64,000 bases of DNA from Khoudiadiopia massiliensis. Its GTDB lineage: Bacteria; Bacillota; Clostridia; Tissierellales; Peptoniphilaceae. A program made the position numbers and the translations under genes. This document shows, piece by piece, positions 10,452 through 20,324 of this stretch (position 1 is the stretch's first letter; every line of letters starts with the position of its first letter). The stretch lies in NCBI GenBank assembly GCA_900290095.1, contig OKQS01000001.1:248001-312000 (forward strand), written 5' to 3'. The notes beneath the pieces were generated by a model, which was given only the letters and a program-made list of their open reading frames with translations, ran no database searches and was not told the origin of the DNA.

Positions 10452-10917
10452 ATTCTTCATTATCTTTCTCATCCCTCAAAGATTCCAACTCATCATAAAA
10501 CTTATTGACATCTTCAAATTCCCTGTAAACTGAAGCGAACCTTACATAGGCAACCTTGTCAATGGCCTTGAGTTCATCCATAACCAATTCACCTATATAC
10601 GCCGTGGTCACCTCTTTCTGATTGAGGTAATTTAATTCGGTTTCTATCCTATCTGTGGCCCTCTCAAGAGTCTCGACCGATATGGGCCTTTTCTCACAAG
10701 ACCTGATCAGGCCGTTCAAGATTTTTGACCGGCTGAAAGCCTCTCTGGTTTTATCTTTTTTAACAACAACCAGGGTCTGGTCTTCATATCTTTCGTATGT
10801 AGTGAAACGCTTTTTGCATTTTAAACAGGCACGACGACGGCGGATAGCTTCGTTATCCGCCGTCGGCCTTGAATCAATTACTTTTGTATCAGGGAATGAG
10901 CAGTAAGGACACTTCAT
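10450..10917 (-). CDS. nrdR: NrdR, ribonucleotide reductase transcriptional repressor
   Basis: A 155-residue NrdR with an N-terminal zinc ribbon (MKCPYC... ACLKCKKRF, Cys pairs at about residues 3/6 and 31/34) followed by an ATP-cone domain (VVVKKDKTREAFSRSKIL). It senses ATP/dATP and represses nrd genes through NrdR boxes. The ATG lies one base after the ftsZ stop, so it is read with the dcw cluster. No nrd structural gene is in the window. Confidence 0.97.
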   Translation of the reverse strand: MKCPYCSFPDTKVIDSRPTADNEAIRRRRACLKCKKRFTTYERYEDQTLVVVKKDKTREAFSRSKILNGLIRSCEKRPISVETLERATDRIETELNYLNQKEVTTAYIGELVMDELKAIDKVAYVRFASVYREFEDVNKFYDELESLRDEKDNEE

Positions 10918-10918
10918 C

Positions 10919-12001
10919 TTACCTGTACTTTCTTAAGAAGTCAGGGATATCCAGGCCGTCGTCCTGCTTTTCTCCGCTCTGAGTCTGAGGATTCTCTTCT
11001 TTTACAGCCTGTTTCGGCTCATCAAAGGATGATTCTATTTTTCTATTATCAAAGCCTGTAGCAATAACGGTAATCTTAAGATCATCGCCCAAGTCCTCAT
11101 CGCTTCCGGCGCCGAAGATGATGTTGGCATCTGTATCCACAGCTTCTCTGATCAGCTCTGCAGCTTCGTTTACTTCGAATAAGCCCAGATCTGCAGCCGT
11201 TACGTTAACCAGAACGGCTTTGGCACCGTCAATCGAGGTTTCAAGCAAGGGGCTCTTTACAGCTGCCTTAGCTGCATTTACAGCCCTGTTTTCTCCGCTT
11301 GCCAAGCCTATTCCCATATGAGCTATGCCCTGGTCCTTCATTATTGACTCAACGTCTGCAAAGTCAAGGTTGATCATGTTAGGTACGGCAATAAGGTCTG
11401 AAATGCCCTTGATACCGTTCATGAGGATCTGGTCTGCCATCATAAAGGCTTCCTTCATGGTTGTCCTGCGTTCTGCCACCTGGAGTAAACGATCATTGGG
11501 AACGACTATTAGGGTATCAACCTCGCTCTTAAGAGCTTCTATGCCCTTCTCAGCCTGGCCCTGACGTTTGCGGCCTTCAAAGCCGAAAGGCTTTGTAACT
11601 ACGCCAACTGTCAATATTCCCATCTTTTTGGCTGTCTGAGCTATGATGGGAGCTGCACCTGTTCCGGTTCCGCCACCCATACCTGCTGTTACGAAAACCA
11701 TGTCGGTGTTCTGGAGCAGTTCGCTGATATCTGACTTCGATTCTTCAGCCGCCTTGCTTCCCACATCAGGATTTCCGCCTGATCCGAGTCCTCTTGTAAG
11801 CTTTGCTCCTATCTGGAGTTTTTGATCGGCATCAACCACGTCTAAAATTTGTTTATCCGTATTTACAGCTATGAATTCAACGCCTTCAAGTCCGTCGTGT
11901 TTCATACGGTTCAATGCATTGTTTCCGCCGCCGCCGATTCCTAAAACTTTTATACGTGCCATGCCTTCATTGTTGAGTTCCATGTCGAATGTACTGGTCA
12001 T
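10919..12001 (-). CDS. ftsZ: Cell division protein FtsZ
   Basis: The tubulin-like GTPase that forms the Z-ring, 360 residues from the chosen start. The tubulin signature [13 protein letters not shown] is present, as are [16 protein letters not shown] at the N-terminus and the C-terminal peptide [12 protein letters not shown] that binds FtsA/SepF-type anchors. I chose the ATG at 12001 because AGGGGGAG lies two bases upstream; a longer reading frame starts at 12040 but has a poorer site. It sits between ftsQ and nrdR. No ftsA is adjacent, so another membrane tether is expected. Confidence 0.97.
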   Translation of the reverse strand: MTSTFDMELNNEGMARIKVLGIGGGGNNALNRMKHDGLEGVEFIAVNTDKQILDVVDADQKLQIGAKLTRGLGSGGNPDVGSKAAEESKSDISELLQNTDMVFVTAGMGGGTGTGAAPIIAQTAKKMGILTVGVVTKPFGFEGRKRQGQAEKGIEALKSEVDTLIVVPNDRLLQVAERRTTMKEAFMMADQILMNGIKGISDLIAVPNMINLDFADVESIMKDQGIAHMGIGLASGENRAVNAAKAAVKSPLLETSIDGAKAVLVNVTAADLGLFEVNEAAELIREAVDTDANIIFGAGSDEDLGDDLKITVIATGFDNRKIESSFDEPKQAVKEENPQTQSGEKQDDGLDIPDFLRKYR

Positions 12002-12056
12002 TGCTCCCCCTAGAAAATTATTATTTCTTCCCTTCCCCATTGGTTCCGCTTAAAGA

Positions 12057-12788
12057 TTATTTATTCTTTTTAAGGACTACTATGGGGTTTTTCCCTGCGT
12101 TCAATATGATTTCCGCCGCTTGGATATTATCTTTTTCAATCCTTTCCAAAACAGCGCTCAAATTGCTTAGCTTTTCATAAATATTATCTGCGTTACCGAA
12201 GTGAACACAAATATCCTTTACTATTATATCAATGTTATAACTTTTATCAAAGCTGACTTGGCTAATAGATGTTGAAATTTCCGACATAAAGATAATTCTC
12301 AGAAAATCTATGTTCCTATTATCATCGCTGAATTTTTTTCCAAGATTTAAGTATTCCGCCGGAAGGTTTACAGGGATGATTTTGTGTTCTTCCAAAATGC
12401 TCCCGCTTATATCGGATTTGACCTCCCCCTGATTATCTATATAGTATTCAGGCCCGTCTATGGTTTTTCCCATTATGTAGGATTCTTCCACGCTGATATT
12501 TAGGCGGTTCGGCAGCTCCTTTTTTATCGTAACGCGTTTTATACCCTGCTTGCTTTCAAGCTTTTTCTTAAGACTCGATTTTGAGAAGAGGAAGATATTG
12601 AGGTCTCCTCCCTTCACCATATCGGCTATTTCCTTATCCGTGTGGATGGTATTGCCTGATACGTTTACCAAGCTTATATCAAATATGCTCGCTGTTAGAA
12701 GAAATATAACAAATATGGCCAGTAGCAGGATAGTAGCTATTATAATGGCCAGCTTTGTCGAGCTTTTATGCCCGGTCTTTTTTGCCAT
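12057..12788 (-). CDS. ftsQ: Cell division protein FtsQ/DivIB
   Basis: A 243-residue bitopic membrane protein of the FtsQ/DivIB family. A basic cytoplasmic tail is followed by one transmembrane helix (about residues 14-36). A POTRA domain begins ISLVNVSGNTIHTDKEIADM and a beta domain follows. In the divisome it links FtsL and DivIC/FtsB to the synthase. Sequence conservation is low, as usual, so the call rests on topology, the POTRA motif and the position between ftsW and ftsZ. AGGAGG precedes the ATG. Confidence 0.88.
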   Translation of the reverse strand: MAKKTGHKSSTKLAIIIATILLLAIFVIFLLTASIFDISLVNVSGNTIHTDKEIADMVKGGDLNIFLFSKSSLKKKLESKQGIKRVTIKKELPNRLNISVEESYIMGKTIDGPEYYIDNQGEVKSDISGSILEEHKIIPVNLPAEYLNLGKKFSDDNRNIDFLRIIFMSEISTSISQVSFDKSYNIDIIVKDICVHFGNADNIYEKLSNLSAVLERIEKDNIQAAEIILNAGKNPIVVLKKNK

Positions 12789-12798
12789 ATCATTCCTC

Positions 12799-13923
12799 CT
12801 AATTTTTGTCCTTGGAAATATTGAGAATTATTCCCATTAACATGCACATGGCCATGAGGGAAGAGCCTCCATAGCTTATAAAAGGCAAGGTGATTCCTGT
12901 GGGCGGGACCCTTCCTATTGCTACGCCTATGTTTATGAGGGCCTGGAAGCTGATTATAAAGGTCAGGCCGAAGCCCAGGAGCCTTCCGAAATTGGTCCTG
13001 CATCTTGCTGCCGCCTTCAAGGCTCTGAAAATCATAAAGCAGTAAATAATAATAAAAATAATTACTCCTATAAAGCCGAACTCCTCGGCAAAGACCGAGA
13101 AAATAAAATCGTTATGGGACTCCTCAGCCAAGTAGCCGAATTTCTGTCTGGATTGGCCGAAGCCCACTCCGAAAAGTCCGCCTGTTGAAACGGCAAAAAG
13201 TGATTGTAGGAGTTGCCAGCCGTCACCAAGAGGGTCTTTTAAGGGGTCAAAAACTATGAGCAACCTCTGGAGCCTGTAATTGCCTTCTTTGGGCCAAAAG
13301 GCCAGGGCAAGTCCTATAATGGCTATCAATATAAGTGGCAGGGTCTGCTTCCATGCCATTCCCCCAATGAAATATATAAAGATAAGGCTTGTTGCCAGGA
13401 CGATGACAGCTGAAAAGTTGGGCTGTATATAGATCGGAAGAATTGTTACTCCTATAAAAATCATGACCTTGAAAAAAGTCGACCAGCTTTCATTCTTTTC
13501 CAGAGGGGGCCTCGATAGAAAAGCGGCGAGAAGGCAGCTTGAGGCTATTTTCATAAAATCGGAGGGCATTATTGTGAAGCCCATTACTCCTATCCACCTC
13601 TTTGCCCTGTTAAGCCTGCTCCCTATCCCAGGTATAAAGACCATTAGGCAGAGCAAAAAACAAATTATATAGATTGCCCCGGCGTACTTCCTATAATATA
13701 GATAAGGGATTTTTGAAAACAGAATCATTAAAACAATTCCCATGCCGGCCCAAATTAAATCCCTTTTCAGATAATAGTTGGGATCCTTGTGCCAGCTGAT
13801 TGCTGAAGGTGAGGATGCCGAAAAGACCATAAGGACTCCAAAAATTATTATGGATATGGTCACAAAAAGCAGGCCTTTATCTATGCTCTGTTCACTTTTT
13901 TGGACTGTTCTAAGTCTCACCAT
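12799..13923 (-). CDS. ftsW: FtsW/RodA/SpoVE family lipid II polymerase
   Basis: A 374-residue SEDS glycosyltransferase that polymerises lipid II at the septum with its partner transpeptidase. About ten hydrophobic helices are seen. Conserved motifs include SRLNRAKRWIGVMGFTIMPSDFMKI, EESHNDFIFSVFAEEFGFIG (with the catalytic Asp region) and TGITLPFISYGGSSL near the C-terminus. I chose the ATG at 13923, which has GAGGGG eight bases upstream; a GTG at 13932 is possible. It lies 20 bases after murD. The PASTA penicillin-binding protein of this cluster is the likely partner. Confidence 0.95.
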   Translation of the reverse strand: MVRLRTVQKSEQSIDKGLLFVTISIIIFGVLMVFSASSPSAISWHKDPNYYLKRDLIWAGMGIVLMILFSKIPYLYYRKYAGAIYIICFLLCLMVFIPGIGSRLNRAKRWIGVMGFTIMPSDFMKIASSCLLAAFLSRPPLEKNESWSTFFKVMIFIGVTILPIYIQPNFSAVIVLATSLIFIYFIGGMAWKQTLPLILIAIIGLALAFWPKEGNYRLQRLLIVFDPLKDPLGDGWQLLQSLFAVSTGGLFGVGFGQSRQKFGYLAEESHNDFIFSVFAEEFGFIGVIIFIIIYCFMIFRALKAAARCRTNFGRLLGFGLTFIISFQALINIGVAIGRVPPTGITLPFISYGGSSLMAMCMLMGIILNISKDKN

Positions 13924-13943
13924 TTGGATCACCCCTCATATTT

Positions 13944-15281
13944 TCAGGCCTTGGGCCCTGATAATTTCAAGCTTTGAAAGGCCTTCTTGAAATCATCTCC
14001 TCTTTCTTCGAAATTATTATACATGCCCCATGAAGCGCAGGCAGGTGAAAGGACAATTTGATCACCCGGATCAGCCAGGTCAAAAGCCAACTTGACTGCC
14101 TCCGACATATCTTCAACAAGGCGGACCCTATCCCCCATTCCAAGCTCTGACATCTGTCCGCTTATTTTTTCAGCAGTGGCTCCCATGAGGACCATAAATT
14201 TGCCTTTTCCCTTAAAAGCCTGACAGAAGGGCCCGAGGTCAACTTCTTTATCATAGCCTCCTGCTATGAGGATTAATGGGCCTTCCAGTGCTTCTATGGC
14301 CTTAACGGCCGAATCGACATTTGTGGCCTTTGAATCATTGATAAAGTCTACTTGGCCCAGATTTCCCACATATTCCAACCTGTGGGCGGGACTCTTGAAT
14401 TCCTTTATCGCAGCAATTATTTCATCCTCTTTTAGGCCTATAAACCTGGCCATCTCATAGGCGAAAATTGCATTCTGTCTGTTGTGGTCACCAAAGAGCT
14501 TTAGAAATCCCGGCTCTTTCATCCTATCCATGAGAACGCCATCAAAATCCGCTATCCTTGTATTCGGAGCTAAAGCGCCCTCATTGTAAGCCTTTTTCAG
14601 GATCTCATCCATACCGTTAATCAGGAGCAAATCCTTGTCGTCCATGTTGTCTGCCAATCTCAATTTACAGGCTATATAGTCATCGTAGGTCCCGTGCCAA
14701 TCGAGGTGGTCCGGGCTGATGTTGAGGATGGCACCTATATGTGGTTTAAATTTGGAGACAGAGGCCAGTTGGAAAGAAGAGCACTCGCAGACCAGCCAAT
14801 CCCCCTCACTTGCCTCTGAGCAGGCATCCAGGACCGGAAAACCTATATTACCGCAGGCATAGGCCTTGAGCCCGCACCTGTTGAGTATATGATTCAGCAA
14901 GGAGGTTGTTGTGGTCTTGCCGTTGGACCCTGTGATGGCAATGATTCTCTCGCCCCCGAAAAAGCGGTAGGCAACTTCAATATCTGACATTACCTCAAGG
15001 CCCCTTGATTCAGCTTCTATAAGCAAAGGCCTGTCCCTTTTTATTACCGGGGCTTTGATGACAAAGGCTATTTCTCCCCAATCTATAAGGTCTAAATCAC
15101 TGATTATCCTGAAATTATCAGAGTACTTTTCAAACTCCTCAGGCTTAACCTGGTCTGGACTATCTGTGTATAGGCATACCTTCCAGCCATATTGGCAGAA
15201 CAAGTTTATAACGGATTTTCCGGTGACTCCCAGTCCATAAAGCAAAATTGAAGATTTTCCATGGGGTCTATCAATTTCCAT
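13944..15281 (-). CDS. murD: UDP-N-acetylmuramoylalanine--D-glutamate ligase
   Basis: A 445-residue Mur ligase that adds D-Glu to UDP-MurNAc-L-Ala in the cytoplasm. The ATP loop AITGSNGKTTTTSLLNHIL is near residue 115. The substrate region NISPDHLDWHGTYDDYI and the C-terminal domain start HRLEYVGNLGQVDFINDSKATN are typical of MurD. It starts at an ATG with AAGAGG upstream, 19 bases after mraY. It is the only Mur ligase in this reduced cluster. Confidence 0.97.
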   Translation of the reverse strand: MEIDRPHGKSSILLYGLGVTGKSVINLFCQYGWKVCLYTDSPDQVKPEEFEKYSDNFRIISDLDLIDWGEIAFVIKAPVIKRDRPLLIEAESRGLEVMSDIEVAYRFFGGERIIAITGSNGKTTTTSLLNHILNRCGLKAYACGNIGFPVLDACSEASEGDWLVCECSSFQLASVSKFKPHIGAILNISPDHLDWHGTYDDYIACKLRLADNMDDKDLLLINGMDEILKKAYNEGALAPNTRIADFDGVLMDRMKEPGFLKLFGDHNRQNAIFAYEMARFIGLKEDEIIAAIKEFKSPAHRLEYVGNLGQVDFINDSKATNVDSAVKAIEALEGPLILIAGGYDKEVDLGPFCQAFKGKGKFMVLMGATAEKISGQMSELGMGDRVRLVEDMSEAVKLAFDLADPGDQIVLSPACASWGMYNNFEERGDDFKKAFQSLKLSGPKA

Positions 15282-15300
15282 ATTCTTCCTCTTATAAAAT

Positions 15301-16272
15301 CTACAACAAGTTCAAAGTAATTATGCATAAAAGAATCGATACGATTGAAAATGCTACCGTGACCTTTTCTTCAGCATAGCCGCTCAGTTCAAAATGGTGG
15401 TGGATTGGGCTCATCTTGAAAAGTCTTTTGCCCCCGGTCTTTTTAAAATATGCAACCTGGATTATTACCGAAAGGGCCTCTGCAACATATATCCCGCCTA
15501 TTATTGGCAGAAACATTATCCTGTTGTAAAGGAGCATTATTGCCCCAATTGCCCCACCTATGGCCATTGACCCGGTATCCCCCATCATTATTGAAGCGGG
15601 ATGAGCGTTATAGAATAAATAGCCCAGGAGGCTGCCTGCAAAAATTATTGAATAAAAGGCACCATATTCGGCATTTTCAACCCCGTATCCGGCAAAGGCA
15701 GCTAAGGTTAGAAAAATAGGTATGGAGACTCCGCTACACAGGCCGTCCAGACCGTCGCTCAGGTTTACCGCATTGCTTATGGCCACAATGGCAAAAGCGA
15801 AAATCGGTATCCATACGAAGCTCAGATTCAGATTGATGTTAAAAAATGGAATGGGCTGTTGGCCTGATCCGTCAACCTTAAAATAGGCAAAGATTGAAAG
15901 GACCAGAGCTACGGCGCTTTGTAGAATAAGTTTTTGTCTTGGAGTAAGGCCCTCGCTCTCTTTTTTCTTGACCTTACAATAATCATCTATGAAGCCTATG
16001 CAAGCGTAGCTTAGGGACGCAAAGGCCAGGAAAAATGTCTGCCAGCTAAAGCCCTTGAAGACGAAGAGGAGTATTGCCGAAATCAAAGCGAAAACAAGCC
16101 CCCCTATCGTTGGCGTTCCCGCCTTTTTATAATGGGCTTTATTTCCCTCTTCCCTGATCGGCTGGCCTATGGATTCGGTCCTGGAAAACTTTATCCATAG
16201 AGAAGTGCCTATTATGCTCAGTGCTAAGGCCAGTATAAAGGCTAGGCCCCCCTTACCTCTTAGGTAATACAT
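15301..16272 (-). CDS. mraY: Phospho-N-acetylmuramoyl-pentapeptide-transferase
   Basis: A 323-residue polytopic enzyme that makes lipid I from UDP-MurNAc-pentapeptide and undecaprenyl phosphate. It shows KAGTPTIGGLVF, the Asp-rich FIDDYCKVKKK, NAVNLSDGLDGLCSG, MMGDTGSMAIGGAIG and the histidine motif MSPIHHHFELSG, all family landmarks. About ten membrane helices are seen. AGGAGG precedes the ATG. It lies 22 bases after the penicillin-binding protein gene. Confidence 0.98.
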   Translation of the reverse strand: MYYLRGKGGLAFILALALSIIGTSLWIKFSRTESIGQPIREEGNKAHYKKAGTPTIGGLVFALISAILLFVFKGFSWQTFFLAFASLSYACIGFIDDYCKVKKKESEGLTPRQKLILQSAVALVLSIFAYFKVDGSGQQPIPFFNINLNLSFVWIPIFAFAIVAISNAVNLSDGLDGLCSGVSIPIFLTLAAFAGYGVENAEYGAFYSIIFAGSLLGYLFYNAHPASIMMGDTGSMAIGGAIGAIMLLYNRIMFLPIIGGIYVAEALSVIIQVAYFKKTGGKRLFKMSPIHHHFELSGYAEEKVTVAFSIVSILLCIITLNLL

Positions 16273-16294
16273 CTTTTCCTCCTGACTTGACTAT

Positions 16295-18451
16295 TTATTT
16301 AAGATACAAAACTATGGGTTCGCCGGCTTTCACAATCGATTGGGCCTTGGGTTTCTGTTCATAAACCTTGCCCGAACCGTGCACAACCCTTTCTATCCCC
16401 GTGTCTTTCAGCTTTTTATCTATCTCATCCTGACTCAGGCCTGACAAATCAGGAACCTCGTAAGAAGAATCCTCATCAGGTTTAAGGTAGACGGTCAAAT
16501 CCTTTGTAAGGGTCTTATCGGCTGCAGGATCCTGCGTCTTTATTATTGTGAAATCGTTCATGGCCCCATATAGGTCCAAACTTATTCCTTTTTCCTTGGC
16601 AATTTCCTTGGCCCGGCCTACGGTCATTCCAACGAAATTCGGGATCATATCGGTCTCGTTGCTGTTAATCTGAGGAGCTTCAACGGACTTGTCTATTGCT
16701 ATCCACCTCTCTAGGAACTTTTCTACAATAGGAGCGGCAACTGTTGCCCCGAACTTTTCATTCTTGGGGTTATTTACGAGGATGAGAATTGAATACCTTG
16801 GCTTTTCAGCCGGATAAAATGCAAAATATGATGTTTGCACCTTATTTGTATACTTGCCGTCCTCGGCTATCTCAGAAGTCCCGGATTTCCCGCCAATTTT
16901 AAATCCGCCAATCTCCTGCATGCTTTTAAGGCTTGAGTTTTCCAGGTACTCCCTCATTATTCTCGAAGTCTCCTCCGAGAATACCCTGTCGCTTTCTTCG
17001 TTTTTATATACATATAGCAACTTATTATCGGAAGACTCGGACCTCAAGAACATATGGGGCTTTATATAATGGCCTCCGTTGATGCAGGCATTGGCTGCCG
17101 TAAGCATCTGGAGAGGTGTAAGCGATACCCCGTGTCCGTAGGACATGGTTGCAAATTTAGCCTTATCGATCTCGCTCAAAGACTTGGGAAACATTGACTC
17201 CGCTTCCGCCGGAAGATCCACCCCGGACTTTGACCCCATATATAAAGATCTGAGATAGGAGTCCAGCCTCTCCGGCCCTATAAGCCAGGAAACCTGAACG
17301 AAAGCCGGGTTACACGAATTCTTTAAGGCCTCCTTCATAGTCTGGTTCCCATGGGGATGGCTCCTGTTTGCACAGTGGATATAGGTCTTGGGTGCTACTT
17401 GAATTGTCCCCTCACAATGGAGATTCTCTTTATCGAGATCTACGGACTTTGTTTCCAGGGCTATGGACGATGTCAGGGTCTTAAACACCGACCCTGGTTC
17501 ATACAAATTACTCACAGCCGGATTCTTCCAACGGCTGAATAGGAGCTGGAGCTTGTCCTTTTCCGACAGACTGTCCCATTTTGTCACATCTTCAGGCATA
17601 TAGGGGTCGTTTGGGCTGTTGGGATCATAATTTGGAAAGTTTTCCATGGCTATGATTTCCCCGCTTTGCGGATCCATCACTATTCCTGTTATTGACTCGG
17701 CATCAAATTGTTTCATGCCGTTGACAAGCTCCTCATAAAGGATCTTCTGGGCCTCAAGGTCCACTGTTAGACTGAGATTCTTCCCGTCCTTTGAGTCATA
17801 GACCTTTCCCTCCTCGGTCGGAATGGGGCCTCCTGAAAGAGCCCCTGTAAATATGCTGGCTCCGCTTGTCCCCCTTAACAAGTTGTCATAATAGCTTTCA
17901 ATGCCGTAAATACCTATCCCCTCGTCATTGACATAGCCCAGGCTCTGAGAAAGCAGATCTTTATTGGGATAAAATCTCTTTGATTCATATTCAATGCTGT
18001 AACAGCGCAGGCCTGTTTCTTTAAGCTTCTTGATTTCTTCTTCTGAAAGCTTGCTCTTAATCCTGACGGAATGTCTTTTGCTTTTGATCAGGTCAGTGAC
18101 CCTGCTCTGCTCCAAGCCCAAGATGTATGAAAGGTTTCTGGCAGTGTCTTCCGCCTCCTTATCTTTTATCTCTTCAGGGAAAAGATAAACCGAAGAAACT
18201 GTAACGGATAAAGCCAGTGGCTTGTGATTTCTATCTGTAATTATCCCCCTTTTAGGGCTGGTCCTTACCTTTTTTCTTCTCTGAGCATATGCGGCCGCTC
18301 TGTAATCTTCTCCCGCAGCAAGCTGTAAATAAAAAAGTCGAACCGCATAAGTGGCGAGTATCAGGAGCCCGATCCCAAATATGAGCCCTACCCTGCTAAA
18401 CTGCCTTTTTCTGTTCGACTTTATTTTTCTTCTGTTGTTAGATTTATCCAT
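16295..18451 (-). CDS. Class B penicillin-binding protein with two PASTA domains (SpoVD/PBP2X type)
   Basis: A 718-residue septal transpeptidase. One N-terminal membrane helix (about residues 22-45) is followed by a dimerisation domain (RGIITDRNHKPLALS). The transpeptidase domain carries SxxK in EPGSVFKTL, SxN in KNSCNPAFV and KSGT in GGKSGTSEIA. Two C-terminal PASTA repeats follow, starting IPNFVGMTVGRAKEIA and YEVPDLSGLSQDEIDKK. It sits at the ftsI position of the dcw cluster between ftsL and mraY and is the likely partner of FtsW. In endospore formers the same architecture is SpoVD; here a vegetative division role is inferred. Confidence 0.95.
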   Translation of the reverse strand: MDKSNNRRKIKSNRKRQFSRVGLIFGIGLLILATYAVRLFYLQLAAGEDYRAAAYAQRRKKVRTSPKRGIITDRNHKPLALSVTVSSVYLFPEEIKDKEAEDTARNLSYILGLEQSRVTDLIKSKRHSVRIKSKLSEEEIKKLKETGLRCYSIEYESKRFYPNKDLLSQSLGYVNDEGIGIYGIESYYDNLLRGTSGASIFTGALSGGPIPTEEGKVYDSKDGKNLSLTVDLEAQKILYEELVNGMKQFDAESITGIVMDPQSGEIIAMENFPNYDPNSPNDPYMPEDVTKWDSLSEKDKLQLLFSRWKNPAVSNLYEPGSVFKTLTSSIALETKSVDLDKENLHCEGTIQVAPKTYIHCANRSHPHGNQTMKEALKNSCNPAFVQVSWLIGPERLDSYLRSLYMGSKSGVDLPAEAESMFPKSLSEIDKAKFATMSYGHGVSLTPLQMLTAANACINGGHYIKPHMFLRSESSDNKLLYVYKNEESDRVFSEETSRIMREYLENSSLKSMQEIGGFKIGGKSGTSEIAEDGKYTNKVQTSYFAFYPAEKPRYSILILVNNPKNEKFGATVAAPIVEKFLERWIAIDKSVEAPQINSNETDMIPNFVGMTVGRAKEIAKEKGISLDLYGAMNDFTIIKTQDPAADKTLTKDLTVYLKPDEDSSYEVPDLSGLSQDEIDKKLKDTGIERVVHGSGKVYEQKPKAQSIVKAGEPIVLYLK

Positions 18452-18487
18452 AATGCCTGTCTCACCCGGTTCTAATTATATGTAAGT

Positions 18488-18937
18488 TTATTCCTTTGCA
18501 GCTTCCGGGCTCTGTGCCAATTTTGGACTTGTGATTTCCATATCATCGCCGTTAAGAACCATCAGGTCTTTTTCTTCCGGTATGACCATGCCCAAACGCT
18601 CATTGGCCTGTCTGGCAACATATTCCGGGCTGACATAAGGTGCCAACTTCATTTGATAATAGTCCTGCTCAGCCTTTAAAGAGGTTATGTTAATAGCCAA
18701 TTTTCTGCTGTTTCTCTGAGCTATGGACACTTCATTATAGCCCATCAGATTTAAAATAAGCAAACTGATGAACACAAATAAAAGTGAAGCCGGCAAGGCG
18801 AGTTTGAAAGATAATTTTAGACTTTTCTTGTTTTTTACACTTTTTATAGCTGTCTGTTTTTGAATTGGCTCAACAGGAATCAAACGCCTTCTCTGAACCG
18901 GCATCTCCCTGACAAGCTCTCTTGCTGCCACGCTCAT
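18488..18937 (-). CDS. ftsL: FtsL-like septum formation protein
   Basis: A 149-residue bitopic protein with a basic cytoplasmic tail and one membrane helix (about residues 46-68). A short extracytoplasmic coiled coil (NITSLKAEQDYYQMKL) leads into ANERLGMVIPEEKDLMVL, typical of FtsL/DivIC proteins. Identity is low, so the call rests on topology and on its place between rsmH and the penicillin-binding protein. Its ATG overlaps the rsmH stop region (TAAATG) with GGAGGG upstream. Confidence 0.85.
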   Translation of the reverse strand: MSVAARELVREMPVQRRRLIPVEPIQKQTAIKSVKNKKSLKLSFKLALPASLLFVFISLLILNLMGYNEVSIAQRNSRKLAINITSLKAEQDYYQMKLAPYVSPEYVARQANERLGMVIPEEKDLMVLNGDDMEITSPKLAQSPEAAKE

Positions 18938-19876
18938 TTATCCCTCCAATTTCTCCACTATTCTGAGCTTTGCCGACCTGGCCCTGGGGTTTTCTCTAAT
19001 TTCCTTTTCTCCCGGAACAATGGGCTTCCTATTTACCAAATTTACTTCTTTCTTATGGTTGCAAATGCAGACCGGCAGCCCCGGCGGGCAAATACAATCT
19101 GAAGCCATTTCCTTAAAAAGCTCTTTAACAATTCTGTCTTCGAGGGAGTGAAAATCTATTACGCAGAGCCTTCCACCCGCAGATAAATTGTTTACAGCCT
19201 GTCTCAAGCCTGTTTTCAAGGCTTGCAACTCTCCGTTTACTTCGATCCTCAAAGCTTGAAAAACTTTCCTGGCCGGATGTTTGTCCATCCTTGCTTTCTT
19301 AGGAACAGCTTTTTTTATGATCTCAACTAAATCCCCGGTTGTTCTAATTTTTGTCTCAGCCCTCTCCTTGACGATAAACTCGGCAATCCGCTTCGACCAC
19401 CTTTCTTCGCCATATTCATAAAATATGCGGCTAAGGGCTTCTTGGTCGTAGGTGTTTATAATGTCTGCAGCAGTTGGTATTTCAGCCTCCGCATCCATTC
19501 TCATATCAAGCACGGCCTCGGCATGGTAGGAAAATCCCCTGTCATCACGGTCCAATTGGTAAGAAGAAACTCCTATATCCATAAGGATCCCCTGAACCTT
19601 GTCAATGTTCTTTTCTCTAAGGATCTCATCCAGCCTGTTGAAATTGGAGTGAACAAAGTCTACTTGCCCGGCCCATTGGGCCAGATTCGCCTTTGCGGCG
19701 TCTAAAGCCTCGATATCCTGATCGATGGCTATGAGCTTTCCCTTTGTCAATCTTTTGAGGATTTCCTTGGAGTGGCCACCCGCTCCCACAGTGCAGTCCA
19801 CATAGGTAGCGTTTTCATCAATATTTAAGCCCTCTATGCTTTCATTGAGCAGAACAGGTATGTGTTTAAATTCCAT
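18938..19876 (-). CDS. rsmH: 16S rRNA (cytosine1402-N4)-methyltransferase
   Basis: A 312-residue SAM-dependent methyltransferase (MraW) acting on C1402 of 16S rRNA. It shows HIPVLLNESIEGL, the SAM loop YVDCTVGAGGHSKEIL, the MDIGVSSYQLD motif and the C-terminal IDFHSLEDRIVKELF. I chose the ATG at 19876 (protein MEFKHIP) because AAGGAGG lies just upstream. A longer frame to 19912 would overlap mraZ. It is second in the dcw cluster, 10 bases after mraZ. Confidence 0.97.
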   Translation of the reverse strand: MEFKHIPVLLNESIEGLNIDENATYVDCTVGAGGHSKEILKRLTKGKLIAIDQDIEALDAAKANLAQWAGQVDFVHSNFNRLDEILREKNIDKVQGILMDIGVSSYQLDRDDRGFSYHAEAVLDMRMDAEAEIPTAADIINTYDQEALSRIFYEYGEERWSKRIAEFIVKERAETKIRTTGDLVEIIKKAVPKKARMDKHPARKVFQALRIEVNGELQALKTGLRQAVNNLSAGGRLCVIDFHSLEDRIVKELFKEMASDCICPPGLPVCICNHKKEVNLVNRKPIVPGEKEIRENPRARSAKLRIVEKLEG

Positions 19877-19886
19877 GGCAGCCTCC

Positions 19887-20324
19887 TTACAGGTCAAGGT
19901 CCATTTGGTCAAGCTCTTCAGTCAAATCGTCGTAATTCATGGAATCGCTTCCCATATATGACTCCCAAGCTTCCTTTGACCAAACTTCAATCCTGTCTGA
20001 GACTCCGATAAGAACCACTTCTTTTTCGATTTCCGCAAAAGATCTCAGGTGAGGCGGAATAACAAAACGACCCTGCTTGTCCAGGCCCACTTCCATGGCC
20101 CCGGCATAGAAAAGACGTGAAAAAGCCCTGGCAACCTTTGCAGTTAATCTAAGGCCCCTGATTTTTTCGTCCATCTTCTTCCACTCTTCTTGGTCATAAA
20201 TAAAGAGGCAGTGTTCCATCCCCCTTGTAATATAAAAGGGTTTGGAAATTTCATCGCGAAAACGGACAGGCAGGCTTACCCTTCCTTTGCTGTCCACATT
20301 GTGTTGATATTCACCAATGAACAT
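19887..20324 (-). CDS. mraZ: Transcriptional regulator MraZ
   Basis: A 145-residue AbrB-fold protein with two SpoVT-AbrB-like halves. The first begins MFIGEYQHNVDSKGRVSLPVRFR and the second contains LDKQGRFVIPPHLRSFA. MraZ forms a ring-shaped oligomer and represses its own dcw operon in E. coli and controls dcw in Mollicutes. The operator boxes are visible directly upstream, ending at the start codon. It is the first gene of the cluster. Confidence 0.97.
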   Translation of the reverse strand: MFIGEYQHNVDSKGRVSLPVRFRDEISKPFYITRGMEHCLFIYDQEEWKKMDEKIRGLRLTAKVARAFSRLFYAGAMEVGLDKQGRFVIPPHLRSFAEIEKEVVLIGVSDRIEVWSKEAWESYMGSDSMNYDDLTEELDQMDLDL

